Assembly: GCF_937910895.1 (NCBI RefSeq)
Contig: NZ_CALEMI010000169.1
Span: 1 to 49,744 of the forward strand
DNA length: 49,744 nucleotides
Reading direction: 5' to 3'
DNA from: an uncultured Dokdonia sp.
GTDB taxonomy: Bacteria; Bacteroidota; Bacteroidia; Flavobacteriales; Flavobacteriaceae
The notes beneath the pieces were generated by a model. It was not told the DNA's origin. It was given only the letters and a program-made list of their open reading frames with translations, and ran no database searches. Below, piece by piece: positions 27,538-36,771 of this stretch. The translations under genes and the position numbers were made by a program. Numbering within the stretch: the first letter of the stretch is position 1; the number at the start of each line of letters is the position of its first letter.

Positions 27538-27581
27538 GTGTATTTTATTTTGGATATTTTTTGACCCAAAATAAAATACAC
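27538..27581 (+). terminator. Hairpin, tandem copy 3
   Basis: GTGTATTTTATTTTGG and CCAAAATAAAATACAC are perfectly complementary over 16 bases. Beyond the tandem array (27617-27816) I see only AT-rich non-coding sequence with a weak AAATTTTTG/CAAAAATTT inverted repeat. Confidence 0.6.
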
Positions 27582-27816
27582 TTTCCGTAAAAATAACTTG
27601 AAAAATTTAGTCTTTTTAATTCCCAAATTTTTGTTTCCCCAACCCAGAAGGGAGCAAAAATTTTAAATATTCTAACTAAAGAATTATGAATCATTAGTGT
27701 CTTAGGAGGGGATAAAGAAAGTATATTTATTTACTTAGCTGTCGTGTGACTAACAATCAAGTCTTACGCTTATGTCTAAAGGCGAAGCGGTCTTATGTCT
27801 AGGTCAGAGACGACTA

Positions 27817-28449
27817 TCATTTAATTTCAATTTTCTTACCTAAAAATTTAGGCTCTACCCCGAACAATATATCCAAAAACACTTTTGTTCTTGCTAGGTA
27901 TTCCCGAAGCTGTACTTTGATTCCATAACGACCAGAAACATCGGTTGCATTAAAACCAATAGCTTCTATGCCATTTTTTCCAGCAAGGTAAATCGCACGT
28001 TCGTTATGAAATTCTTGAGAGATAATCGTAATTTTTTCTTGTCCAAATATTTCTTTGGCTCGTATCACAGAATCTAGTGTTCTAAATCCCGCATAGTCTA
28101 GGAATATTTTATGCTCAGGAATGCCTTTTTCTATAAGCTCATTTTTGAAATCTGTTGGCTCATCATAAGACGAAGTACTATTATCTCCACTTACCAAGAC
28201 AAAGTCAATTTTACCTGCTTTATATAAGGCTACCGTTGCTTCAATCCTATACTTAAAATATAAATTGATTCGACCATTTTGTAGCATTTTTGAAGTTCCT
28301 AATACTAAACCCACCTTGTTTTTTTCAATAGTAGAAACTTTATCATAGGTTTTACCATGTGCAAAGGACTCTATAGCGTAGTTAGAAACTACTACAACAC
28401 TTAATGATATACCTATGAATACAAAGAGGATTTTTACTTTTTTACGCAT
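27817..28449 (-). CDS. SanA/ElyC/YdcF-like (DUF218) membrane-anchored protein
   Basis: 210 residues from the ATG at 28449 (MRKKVKILFVFIGISLSVVV, one membrane anchor); an ATG 33 bases upstream is possible but adds an untypical N-terminus. The DUF218 domain follows: GLVLGTSKMLQNGRIN, FVLVSGDNSTSSYDEPTDF, DYAGFRTLDSVIRAKEIF and ISQEFHNERAIYLA are the family's landmarks. E. coli SanA affects envelope barrier function; the chemistry is not established. The gene is divergent from the 47-residue protein. Confidence 0.88.
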   Translation of the reverse strand: MRKKVKILFVFIGISLSVVVVSNYAIESFAHGKTYDKVSTIEKNKVGLVLGTSKMLQNGRINLYFKYRIEATVALYKAGKIDFVLVSGDNSTSSYDEPTDFKNELIEKGIPEHKIFLDYAGFRTLDSVIRAKEIFGQEKITIISQEFHNERAIYLAGKNGIEAIGFNATDVSGRYGIKVQLREYLARTKVFLDILFGVEPKFLGKKIEIK

Positions 28450-28533
28450 AGAACCTACATGACTTTTTCTAAAAATAATCAATTTAAAAACAGTTTCATC
28501 AGATCGTACCTTCTTATTATTTACTTTTACTAT

Positions 28534-28677
28534 ATGACTTTTTACAAAATTTTAGCTAAACTAAATAAGGCTGTCCTCCCATCGTTTTCTAAAAAAGGAC
28601 TCGATCTAGCCAAAGCAAAAAAATGGCAACTTGCCCTTATTGGGTATCGTGCTTGGGTGACAAAAAGAGCACTATAG
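28534..28677 (+). CDS. Conserved flavobacterial 47-residue basic protein
   Basis: The ATG at 28534 gives MTFYKILAKLNKAVLPSFSK, then a Lys-rich region to WVTKRAL. This layout (LNKAxLPSFSKKGLDL ... KWQLALIGYRAWVTKRAL) recurs in short flavobacterial proteins, some labelled, I think wrongly, as SsrA-binding protein. An in-frame upstream ATG exists at 28459 but that extension has no family look. It ends at a hairpin shared with the convergent pckA gene. The function is unknown. Confidence 0.65.
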   Translation: MTFYKILAKLNKAVLPSFSKKGLDLAKAKKWQLALIGYRAWVTKRAL

Positions 28678-28683
28678 AAAACA

Positions 28684-28711
28684 AAAAGCGATTGCATACA
28701 CAACCGCTTTT
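28684..28711. terminator. Hairpin between the 47-residue gene and pckA
   Basis: AAAAGCGATTG pairs with CAACCGCTTTT with one A-C mismatch. A/T-rich ends on both strands suit a bidirectional terminator for convergent genes. Confidence 0.65.
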
Positions 28712-28745
28712 ATAAGATTCTCTTTTTATTTTAAATAATCAACGT

Positions 28746-30359
28746 CTATCCTAGTGGTGGTTGTCCGTTCATAATTTCTTCACTAGCATACGATTCAAAT
28801 TTTTTAAAGTTTTCTTTGAATGATTTTGCTAGTTTATGTGCTGTTGTGTAGTATCCTTCGTCATTTTTCCAAGTAGCGCGAGGAGATAACACTTCTGTAG
28901 GTACGCCTGGGCATGTACGCGGTTGTGCGACTCCAAATACAGAATGGATATGATAATTCTCTGGAGTCACTTCAGACGGTAACTCTCCGTTCATCGCGGC
29001 AGAGATCATCGCTCTTGTGTATTTGAGCTTCATACGAGATCCAACGCCGTAAGGACCTCCGGTCCAACCTGTATTTACCAACCATACATTCACTCCTGCT
29101 TCTTGCATTTTCTTGCTTAACATATCTGCGTATTTTGTAGGATGTAAAGGCATAAAAGGAGCTCCAAAACAAGCAGAAAAAGAAGGTTGTGGTTCTGTAA
29201 CCCCTGCTTCAGTTCCAGCAACTTTGGCAGTATACCCACTTATAAAGTGATAGGCTGCTTGTCCAGGTGTTAATTTTGAGATGGGAGGCAGTACGCCAAA
29301 AGCATCTGCCGTTAGGAAGAATATATTCTTAGGATTCTTTGCCAATGATGGCACTTTGATATTATTGATGTGATCAATAGGATAACTTACACGCGTATTT
29401 TGAGTAATGGATGTATTTGCAAAATCAACGTTCCCATCCTCATCCATAATGACGTTTTCCAAAATAGCTCCTGGCTTTATCGCATTATAAATATCAGGTT
29501 CATTTTCGGCAGAAAGATTAATCACTTTTGCATAACATCCTCCTTCAAAATTGAAGATCGTATTTTCTGCAGTCCAACCATGCTCGTCATCTCCTATCAA
29601 TTTACGATTAGGATCTGCAGAGAGTGTTGTTTTTCCAGTTCCAGAAAGCCCAAAAAAGATAGCTGTTTCTCCGTTTTCACCTACATTGGCCGAGCAATGC
29701 ATCGGTAAGGTATTTTTTTCTACAGGAAGGATAAAGTTTAATGCAGAAAAAATCCCTTTTTTGATTTCTCCTGTATATCCTGTCCCACCGATTATAATTG
29801 TTTTTTCTGTAAAACTTAATATAGCAAAATTAGATTGACGTGTCCCATCTACTTCTGGATCTGCAAGAAATCCAGGAGCATTGAGAATCGTCCATTCTGG
29901 CGTAAAGTTTTCAAGCTCTTTCTCTGTAGGTCTCAAAAACATATTATAGGCAAACATATTTGACCAAGGATACTCGTTAATCACGCGTATATTCAATCTA
30001 TATTTATCATCTGCACAGGCATAACTATCTCTTACATAAAGTTCTTTGTCAGAAAGATAGTCTGTCACTTTTGTTTTTAATTTCGCGAAAGCGTCAGCCT
30101 CAAAAGGAATATTAATAGATCCCCACCATACTAAATCTTTGGTCTTATCATCTTTTACAATAAAGCGATCCAGAGGTGAACGCCCAGTAAATTTACCAGT
30201 ATTGACCGCAAGTGCTCCGCTAGAAGCTGTTTTTCCCATAGTATTCTTTACAGAAATATCATGCAATTCTTGAGGTTCTAGTTGGTAATGAGCGATTGCA
30301 TTGTCAATTCCGTAGGGTTTTAACGAAATCGTTTTCGTAACTGAAGTGTAAGAAGCCAT
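28746..30359 (-). CDS. pckA: Phosphoenolpyruvate carboxykinase (ATP)
   Basis: 537 residues from the ATG at 30359 (MASYTSVTKTISLKPYGID); an upstream ATG at 30395 lies within the promoter and is rejected. GGTGYTGEIKKGIFS is the PEPCK signature and GLSGTGKT at 237-244 the kinase P-loop, followed by the metal-binding IGDDEHGW. It converts oxaloacetate and ATP to PEP and CO2, the first step of gluconeogenesis. Residues 90-94 (AFAKL) overlap a partial copy of the dispersed palindrome. It has its own promoter and a hairpin after the stop. Confidence 0.96.
   Translation of the reverse strand: MASYTSVTKTISLKPYGIDNAIAHYQLEPQELHDISVKNTMGKTASSGALAVNTGKFTGRSPLDRFIVKDDKTKDLVWWGSINIPFEADAFAKLKTKVTDYLSDKELYVRDSYACADDKYRLNIRVINEYPWSNMFAYNMFLRPTEKELENFTPEWTILNAPGFLADPEVDGTRQSNFAILSFTEKTIIIGGTGYTGEIKKGIFSALNFILPVEKNTLPMHCSANVGENGETAIFFGLSGTGKTTLSADPNRKLIGDDEHGWTAENTIFNFEGGCYAKVINLSAENEPDIYNAIKPGAILENVIMDEDGNVDFANTSITQNTRVSYPIDHINNIKVPSLAKNPKNIFFLTADAFGVLPPISKLTPGQAAYHFISGYTAKVAGTEAGVTEPQPSFSACFGAPFMPLHPTKYADMLSKKMQEAGVNVWLVNTGWTGGPYGVGSRMKLKYTRAMISAAMNGELPSEVTPENYHIHSVFGVAQPRTCPGVPTEVLSPRATWKNDEGYYTTAHKLAKSFKENFKKFESYASEEIMNGQPPLG
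30081..30093. repeat. Dispersed palindrome, copy 9 (partial, in pckA)
   Basis: TTTCGCGAAAGCG; the right half is complete and the left arm lacks the outer GC. Read as AFAK on the minus strand. Because the natural PckA sequence has a helix here, chance cannot be fully excluded. Confidence 0.7.
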
Positions 30360-30392
30360 AAAAATGGTATTTGTTGTGTTGTTTTTAGAGTA

Positions 30393-30400
30393 CAAAGGTA
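30393..30400 (-). promoter_or_regulatory. Bacteroidota -7 element for pckA
   Basis: TACCTTTG on the minus strand, a full TAnnTTTG match, 34 bases upstream of the chosen ATG. Confidence 0.6.
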
Positions 30401-30438
30401 AAAAATACCTTAGAGTTAGCCCTATTTTTATGTTATTT

Positions 30439-30822
30439 CTATTTCTTCATTTGGAAGAATTTAACAATAAGGACTCCCCAAGCCGTTATTAGCAAGGCTC
30501 CTCCTATAGGGGTTACAAATCCAATCGTTGTAAAATCAAAACCTGTGAGTACGTTTGTCGCAAGACCATAGATGGATCCCGAAAATAATATAACGCCTAC
30601 GAGAATAAGAATGTGAAGCACTTTTTTTGTTTTTTCGCTTAAAGCGAAAGAAGCCACCAACAGCATCAATAATGCGTGATATATCTGATATTTTACGGCT
30701 GTTTCAAAAGTAGCAATAGCATCGGCATCTACCAATTTTTCAAGTCCGTGCGCTCCAAAGGCTCCAATCACTACTCCTAAAAATCCTAAAATACTTCCTG
30801 TTATTAAAAGTCGTTTGTTCAT
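30439..30822 (-). CDS. DUF423 family small membrane protein
   Basis: 127 residues from the ATG at 30822 (MNKRLLITGSILGFLGVVIG); the open frame extends 16 codons further up but those have no membrane-protein start character. Four membrane helices; GAFGAHGLEKL and KYQIYHALLMLL are the conserved DUF423 motifs. The function of the family is unknown. The segment SFALSEK (30633-30649) is encoded by a different 17-base palindrome, TTTCGCTT-A-AAGCGAAA on the plus strand. Confidence 0.88.
   Translation of the reverse strand: MNKRLLITGSILGFLGVVIGAFGAHGLEKLVDADAIATFETAVKYQIYHALLMLLVASFALSEKTKKVLHILILVGVILFSGSIYGLATNVLTGFDFTTIGFVTPIGGALLITAWGVLIVKFFQMKK
30633..30649. repeat. Second palindrome type, copy in DUF423 gene
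   Basis: TTTCGCTT-A-AAGCGAAA, 8-base perfect arms. Relatives: a perfect intergenic one at 47206-47226 and a decayed one at 16471-16486. Confidence 0.65.
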
Positions 30823-30886
30823 AAAATTACTTGTTATATAAGTAAGCAAATAACTACATTCGTACTCCACAAATTTACAACCAAAT

Positions 30887-32263
30887 ATGTCTACAAGAAC
30901 AATTTTAGTAATAGGAGCTGGAAAATCAGCCTCTCAATTAATAAATTATTTACTCGATAAAGCTGCTACAGAAAACTTAGAGATCATTGTGGGTGATATT
31001 TCTATAGAAAATGCGCAAAAATTAGTAGGTAATCATCCTAAAGGAAAAGCGATGATACTCGATGTTTTTAACAAAGAGCAACGTGAAAAATCCATTCAAG
31101 ACGCAACAATTGTGATCTCTATGCTTCCTGCACGGTTTCATATAGAAGTGGCTCGTGATTGTATTACCTATAATAAATCTATGGTCACTGCTTCTTATAT
31201 CTCTGAAGAAATGGAAGCGCTAGATAAAGCTGCTAAAGAAAAAGGGCTCATTTTTATGAATGAGATAGGTCTTGATCCAGGTATTGACCACATGAGCGCG
31301 ATGCAAGTCATAGATCGCATACGTGATAAGGGTGGTAAAATGATTCTTTTTGAAAGTTTTACAGGAGGTCTTGTAGCACCAGAAAGTGATACTAATCTAT
31401 GGAATTACAAGTTCACTTGGAATCCGCGCAACGTCGTACTTGCAGGACAAGGAGGCGCTGCAGAGTTTATTCAAGAAGGTGCTTATAAATATATTCCGTA
31501 CCAACGCCTTTTCAGACGTACAGAGTTTCTAGAAATAGAAGGCTATGGTCGTTTTGAGGGGTACGCAAACAGAAATTCATTAAAATATAGATCCATATAC
31601 GGCTTGGACAATATTGCTACGTTGTATCGTGGTACGATTCGTCGAGTAGGATTTTCTAAGGCATGGCATATTTTTGTCATGATGGGTATGACAGATGATA
31701 GTTATACACTTCAAGAAACCGAGAATATGAGTTATCGAAGTTTTTTAAATCTATTTCTTCCCTACTCTCCTACAGATTCTGTTGAGTTAAAACTACGTCA
31801 CTCACTTAAAATAGATCAAGATGATCTCTTATGGGATAAACTTGTTGAACTAGATATTTTTAATCCTGACAAAAAACTAGGAATTAAAAATGCAACTCCT
31901 GCAAAATGCTTACAACGTATCTTAGAAGATAAGTGGACTCTTGAACCAGAAGACAAGGACATGATTGTGATGTATCACAAATTTGGTTATGAACTCAATG
32001 GAGAACGCAAACAAATAGATGCGACCATGGTAAATATTGGGAACGATCAGGTAGAAACAGCAATGGCTAGAACGGTAGGACTTCCTGTAGCTATGGCAAC
32101 ACTGCGGATTCTAAATGGAGACATTACGACTCCTGGAGTACAACTTCCTATCAGAAAAGAAGTATATGCACCTATTCTTAAAGAGTTAGAAGAATATGGT
32201 ATTACTTTTAAAGAATACGACGTTCCTTATTTAGGATACAATCCTAATAATGTAGGGGGATAA
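30887..32263 (+). CDS. Saccharopine dehydrogenase-like NAD(P)-binding enzyme
   Basis: 458 residues. A Rossmann fold at the N-terminus (ILVIGAGKSASQLINYLLDK) and, after it, the dimerization/substrate domain (NEIGLDPGIDHMSAMQVIDR is characteristic of saccharopine reductase/dehydrogenase). The family links lysine and glutamate/alpha-aminoadipate semialdehyde via saccharopine. In Bacteroidota the exact substrate of this common homologue is not certain to me. It is divergent from the DUF423 gene with a 64-base gap. Confidence 0.9.
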   Translation: MSTRTILVIGAGKSASQLINYLLDKAATENLEIIVGDISIENAQKLVGNHPKGKAMILDVFNKEQREKSIQDATIVISMLPARFHIEVARDCITYNKSMVTASYISEEMEALDKAAKEKGLIFMNEIGLDPGIDHMSAMQVIDRIRDKGGKMILFESFTGGLVAPESDTNLWNYKFTWNPRNVVLAGQGGAAEFIQEGAYKYIPYQRLFRRTEFLEIEGYGRFEGYANRNSLKYRSIYGLDNIATLYRGTIRRVGFSKAWHIFVMMGMTDDSYTLQETENMSYRSFLNLFLPYSPTDSVELKLRHSLKIDQDDLLWDKLVELDIFNPDKKLGIKNATPAKCLQRILEDKWTLEPEDKDMIVMYHKFGYELNGERKQIDATMVNIGNDQVETAMARTVGLPVAMATLRILNGDITTPGVQLPIRKEVYAPILKELEEYGITFKEYDVPYLGYNPNNVGG

Positions 32264-32341
32264 ATCTCATCGAGATCTCAACTCGTTCCTTTATGTTTTA
32301 AAAAAAGTTTTAGTACTTTAAGATCCTAAAATTGCTTTTGT

Positions 32342-34090
32342 ATGAAAAGAGTCGTATTCATTTTTATTCTTATTGTTCAGCAAGGTTTTAGTCAGATCGA
32401 ATTTAGAAATGATGAGTCACTACTTTTTGATCAGCAAACAGTATATGGCACTAGTGTACTAGGTCCTAGCATTTCTTTCTTTGATTTTGATCAGGATGGA
32501 TGGGATGATATTACAGTGCCAGCATCAGCTACGCGTGATTTTCGGTTTTTTAAAAACGTCGAAGGAACTTTTGAAGAAATAAATTTAGGGATTTCAAGCA
32601 ATAACATTCAAGCAAGACATGTCATTTGGGTCGATTTTGATAATGATGGAGATTACGACTTTTTTGCTACTAGTGATTTAGGACATCTTTGGTTATATAG
32701 AAATGAAGGAGATGCTAGCTTTACAGATATCACAGACACATCAGGACTTCCCAGCGTTACTTTTCCTTACTGGGGGTCTTCTTGGGGAGACTATAATAAC
32801 GATGGTCATTTAGATGTTTTTATTAGCGTCAGAGATGCAAATCAGGAACAAGGAAATTTGCTTTTTCAAGGGAATGGAGATGGAACTTTTATAAACACAA
32901 CACTTGAGGCAGGAATAGATACAGCGGGCTATATTACTTTTTGTTCTTCCTTTTTCGATTATGATAACGATGGAGATCAAGATATCTATACCGCAAATGA
33001 TAAGTGTACTACTCCAAACACCCTTTATAGGAATAATGGAGATGGTACCTTTACAGATGTAAGTATAGAAAGTAACACAAACCTGTATATGAGCGCGATG
33101 TCTACCACAGTCGATGATTTTAATAATGATGGTTGGTTAGACATCTATGTCACCAATTTCTACCCTCCTTTTGAAGAAGATGTTACCGTAGGAAATGCCT
33201 ATTTAATCAATAATGGCGATGGTACTTTTAGCAACATTGCTTTAGATAACGGAACTCGATTTGACAGCATTGGCTGGGGTGCTGTATGCTTAGATGTCAT
33301 CAATAACACTCACAAAGATCTGTATGTAAGTGCTAGTGTAAATGGTGTTGACGGCAGATTATCATCAGCGCTTTACATAAATGATGGTTTAGGTAATTAT
33401 ACTATTGCCACAAATACGGGTATCGAAAATGACGATTTTATAAGCTACTCAAACGCCATCGGTGATATTCAGAATGATGGGCTACAAGACATCGTGGTCA
33501 TTAATGCCAATAGTGAACCTATCTCCTTATGGAATAATACAAGCACAACAGACAACAATTGGCTCAAAATAAAACTAGATGGAACCACCAGTAATCGAAT
33601 GGGAATCGGCTCCAGAATAAAAGTAGGTATTGGAGACAACGTATATTATGGATATACACTTTGTGGAGAAGGCTATATGAATCAGAACAGTAGTGCTGAG
33701 TTCTTTGGTTTAGGAGACGCCACGGCTGTTGATTATATTGAAGTTACCTGGTTAAGCGGTATGATTGATCGTTTAGAAAATATAGATTCCAATCAAACCA
33801 TTACGATCCTAGAAGGATCTAGCCCTCTAAACATCGAAGAGTTTGTCTCTAACGATCTCATGGTGTATCCAAATCCTGCAACAAACACCATTCATTTTAC
33901 CTATTTAGGAAATGAGCAGCTAGTAGATATCCGTATAATTGATATCCACGGAAAAATAATCAAAACGCAACGTATTCTTAATACAAATCAAGAACACACT
34001 ATGGATCTTTCAAATCTTGCAGCAGGCGTTTATTTCTTATCTATAAAGGATCGTGACAGAAACATTGTCAAAAAAATTATTTTGCTGTAA
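32342..34090 (+). CDS. FG-GAP/VCBS-repeat secreted protein with T9SS type A sorting domain (CRTAC1-like)
   Basis: 582 residues. Signal peptide (MKRVVFIFILIVQQGFSQ), then six or seven FG-GAP repeats of a beta-propeller with calcium motifs such as DFDQDGWDD, DFDNDGDYD and DYNNDGHLD, an ASPIC/UnbV region (TLCGEGYMNQNSSAEFFGLG), and a C-terminal T9SS sorting domain from about residue 500 (VYPNPATNTIHF ... GVYFLSIKDRDRNIVKKIIL). It is exported to the surface; the ligand is unknown. A paralogue of near-identical layout is at 39394-41148. Confidence 0.92.
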   Translation: MKRVVFIFILIVQQGFSQIEFRNDESLLFDQQTVYGTSVLGPSISFFDFDQDGWDDITVPASATRDFRFFKNVEGTFEEINLGISSNNIQARHVIWVDFDNDGDYDFFATSDLGHLWLYRNEGDASFTDITDTSGLPSVTFPYWGSSWGDYNNDGHLDVFISVRDANQEQGNLLFQGNGDGTFINTTLEAGIDTAGYITFCSSFFDYDNDGDQDIYTANDKCTTPNTLYRNNGDGTFTDVSIESNTNLYMSAMSTTVDDFNNDGWLDIYVTNFYPPFEEDVTVGNAYLINNGDGTFSNIALDNGTRFDSIGWGAVCLDVINNTHKDLYVSASVNGVDGRLSSALYINDGLGNYTIATNTGIENDDFISYSNAIGDIQNDGLQDIVVINANSEPISLWNNTSTTDNNWLKIKLDGTTSNRMGIGSRIKVGIGDNVYYGYTLCGEGYMNQNSSAEFFGLGDATAVDYIEVTWLSGMIDRLENIDSNQTITILEGSSPLNIEEFVSNDLMVYPNPATNTIHFTYLGNEQLVDIRIIDIHGKIIKTQRILNTNQEHTMDLSNLAAGVYFLSIKDRDRNIVKKIILL

Positions 34091-34265
34091 AAGACGTTAA
34101 AACTCGAGATAAGAATTGAATTCCCACCAAAATCGAGATTCGTTAACAAATTATTTTGAATGCTTCTTTCAGACTGTTTAAAACAGCATTTTGCTAATAA
34201 AAAGCGCATATTTATCTCTATAATTTTATTAATTACATTCCAGATTTAGTAGCTTGCAATTCTAT

Positions 34266-36359
34266 ATGATTGCAGAAAAAGACACCTTACATACGCTTCT
34301 AAAAACCCATTTTGGGTATGATCACTTTCGTGAAAACCAATTGGAGATTATTCAAGATATCATTTCAGGAAAAGATACCTTAGTCATCATGCCAACTGGA
34401 GGCGGAAAATCCATGTGTTTTCAGCTTCCTGCATTGGCGTTGCCAGGTACCGCTCTCGTGATATCACCGCTTATTGCATTAATGAAAGATCAAGTAGATG
34501 CATTGAAAGCAAACGGTATCAAAGCGGCCTATTATAATAGTACACAATCGCAAGAAGAAATAGAAAAAGTAATTCAGGACCTACAAAAAGACGAACTGGA
34601 TCTTATTTATGTAGCACCAGAAAGCTTGTCATTACTTGACAATGTTTTACAAGAAGCACATATCAGCTTAATTGCTATAGATGAGGCACATTGTATTTCA
34701 TCTTGGGGACATGATTTTAGACCTGCCTACACCCAACTAGGCTATCTTAAAAAACGATATCCTTCAACGCCTTTGGTTGCACTAACCGCAACAGCAGACA
34801 CCTCTACACAAGATGATATTGCTGAGCAACTTTCTATACCAAACGCAAAACGGTATGTTGCCTCTTTTGATAGACCTAACCTATTTCTGGATGTACGACC
34901 TGGTCAAAACAGAATAAAACAAATTCTTTCTTTTTTGGATAGACGTCCTTTTGAGAGTGGTATTGTTTATTGTCTGAGCAGAAAAAGCACAGAGCAACTT
35001 GCTCAAAAATTACGAGATGCAAATCATCCTGCTACTGCATATCATGCAGGAATTAATTCCGAAGAACGCGCACAAATACAGGAAGACTTCATCAATGACA
35101 AAACACCTATCATAGTCGCGACAATAGCCTTTGGGATGGGTATTGACAAGAGCAATGTACGCTGGGTCATCCATTATAATATGCCTAAAAACATAGAAGG
35201 CTATTATCAAGAAATTGGTCGCGCAGGCAGAGACGGACTCCCTTCACACACGCTCCTATTTTACAGTTATGCAGATACCATACAGTTGCGTAAGTTTATA
35301 GAAAACAGCGCAAATATCGAATACCAAACGGCAAAATTAGACCGGATGCAACAATATGCAGAAGCTTTAAGTTGTCGGCGAAAAGTATTGTTGAATTACT
35401 TTGGAGAATTTCTCTTAGAAGACTGTGGGAATTGTGACATCTGTAAAAACACCCCTGAATATTTTGATGGTACTGTCATCGCACAAAAAGTACTTTCAGG
35501 GATTGCTCGATTAAAAGAGCAAGAACCTTTAGGAATGGTCATAGATGTCCTTCGAGGTTCTCAGAATGCCGCCGTATATGACAAAGGGTATCAACATATC
35601 AAAACCTTCGGCGCTGCTAAAGATATTGCCTGGAAAGATTTACAACAGTATATCATTCAAATAATTAATCAGGGGTTGTTGGAAATACGCTTTCGCGAAA
35701 GCGGAAGACTCCTTCTTACCCCACTGGCAAATGATGTCTTATTTAACGGATACAACGTACAATTGGCAAATCTCGTCCAGCCCATTGTTGAAATTCCCAA
35801 AGAACGTAAACCTAAAAAACCAAAAGGCACCTTATTTGAAAAACTTCGTGAGTTGCGTAATGAACTTGCCCGTGACGAAAACGTGCCTGCTTACATTATT
35901 TTTAGTGACGCCAGTTTGAAAGATATGGAAGATCAAGAACCCACGACAGAAGCTGAGTTTCTTGCGATAAGTGGTGTAGGACAAGCAAAACTTGAAAAAT
36001 ATGCTTCTGATTTTCTAAACGTAATCAAGGCTCATATCGCCAAACCAAAAAAACAAAAAGTTGGCAAAACTCACGAAGAAACACGCTCCTACATTGAACA
36101 AGGACTCTCTATAGAAGAGATTGCCGAAGCTCGAAATCTTACCCTAAGCACTATATATAATCACATATTAAAATTACGTGAGGACGGTATGGAGATAGAT
36201 TTTGACCCATTTATCACGACACAGGAAATCGATCAAATCAATAAGGCACAAAACGAAGTAGAAGATGCTACGAGTTTAAAATCATTTTTTACCTACTTTG
36301 AAGAGCAAATGCCCTATTGGAAAATCAAAATGGGGTTATACCTATTAAAAGACAAATAA
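34266..36359 (+). CDS. recQ: ATP-dependent DNA helicase RecQ
   Basis: 697 residues from the ATG at 34266 (a TTG 12 bases upstream is possible). Walker A TGGGKS at 44-49, DEAH at 139-142, zinc-binding CGNCDIC around 390-396, RQC winged helix, HRDC ([20 protein letters not shown]), and a C-terminal helix-turn-helix ([20 protein letters not shown]). It unwinds DNA 3' to 5' in recombination and repair. R475-S479 (RFRES), in the RQC domain, are encoded by the dispersed palindrome. From memory of E. coli RecQ the length of this loop looks unchanged, so the site seems substituted rather than inserted. Confidence 0.95.
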   Translation: MIAEKDTLHTLLKTHFGYDHFRENQLEIIQDIISGKDTLVIMPTGGGKSMCFQLPALALPGTALVISPLIALMKDQVDALKANGIKAAYYNSTQSQEEIEKVIQDLQKDELDLIYVAPESLSLLDNVLQEAHISLIAIDEAHCISSWGHDFRPAYTQLGYLKKRYPSTPLVALTATADTSTQDDIAEQLSIPNAKRYVASFDRPNLFLDVRPGQNRIKQILSFLDRRPFESGIVYCLSRKSTEQLAQKLRDANHPATAYHAGINSEERAQIQEDFINDKTPIIVATIAFGMGIDKSNVRWVIHYNMPKNIEGYYQEIGRAGRDGLPSHTLLFYSYADTIQLRKFIENSANIEYQTAKLDRMQQYAEALSCRRKVLLNYFGEFLLEDCGNCDICKNTPEYFDGTVIAQKVLSGIARLKEQEPLGMVIDVLRGSQNAAVYDKGYQHIKTFGAAKDIAWKDLQQYIIQIINQGLLEIRFRESGRLLLTPLANDVLFNGYNVQLANLVQPIVEIPKERKPKKPKGTLFEKLRELRNELARDENVPAYIIFSDASLKDMEDQEPTTEAEFLAISGVGQAKLEKYASDFLNVIKAHIAKPKKQKVGKTHEETRSYIEQGLSIEEIAEARNLTLSTIYNHILKLREDGMEIDFDPFITTQEIDQINKAQNEVEDATSLKSFFTYFEEQMPYWKIKMGLYLLKDK
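35688..35703. repeat. Dispersed palindrome, copy 10 (in recQ)
   Basis: CGCTTTCGCGAAAGCG, perfect over 16 bases, read as RFRES (recQ residues 475-479). Confidence 0.9.
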
Positions 36360-36395
36360 CTTGATTTGCTTTCAAAAATAACTTGAGGCTTAGTT

Positions 36396-36411
36396 CGCTT
36401 TCGCGAAAGCG
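36396..36411. repeat. Dispersed palindrome, copy 11 (intergenic)
   Basis: CGCTTTCGCGAAAGCG, perfect over 16 bases, 37 bases after the recQ stop. Confidence 0.9.
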
Positions 36412-36592
36412 TATATTACAAGAAATTAAGAATACCCACTATGCTCTGGTCATCCTATATTATTTTACTTTTGCTGTTCTTTTAATTACATACATAGCAA
36501 ATAGATGGAAATTCCTACTACCATAAGCGTATTGACAGTCAACAAAACACCTTATTAAGGTTGCTTAATGAGTTCTAAGAAATTTCAAATAA

Positions 36593-36766
36593 AAACTTAA
36601 TCAGATTCTGTTTGTCTTGATAAGACTCGCTATTCACGTATTAGAGTCCAATATCAATTATCTAATCCTTGGTATTATTACAATTATTATCGTAATATTA
36701 GCAAGATTTATTTCTATCCTTGAGCAAGGATTAAATATAGGAACCCTTGCAAAAAAATATACTTAA
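36593..36766 (+). pseudogene. Possible remnant of a DUF2975-like membrane protein
   Basis: An open stretch of 58 codons without a proper start reads LILGIITIIIVILARFISIL, then EQGLNIGTLAKKYT and a TAA. The hydrophobic helix followed by a short EQ...LAKKYT tail resembles the C-terminus of DUF2975 proteins. Upstream, 36412-36592 has hydrophobic fragments broken by stops. It may be the tail of a decayed gene; the match is weak and from memory. Confidence 0.3.
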
Positions 36767-36771
36767 TTTAT

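Larger units (their letters stand above)
27101..27616 (+). repeat. Tandem copies of the EamA gene end plus downstream hairpin
   Basis: Units start near 27101 (the real gene end), 27269, 27435 and, as a stub, 27600, with a spacing of 165-168 bases. Each full unit holds the last ~30 codons of an EamA gene, a stop, a GGGGTGGTTG box and a hairpin. Reading each copy gives ASLIIIGGVYLVNKRRKAI, ASLIIIGGVYLVNKRKKIT and ASLVIIGDVYLVNKRRKAL; many differences are at third codon positions. Copy 2 has a one-base deletion near its 5' end; copy 3 stays in frame. Confidence 0.92.

Noticed and set aside
27101-27616. CRISPR array as an explanation of the tandem repeat
   Set aside because: Units are 165 bases with coding content, not short repeats with unique spacers, and no cas gene is near.
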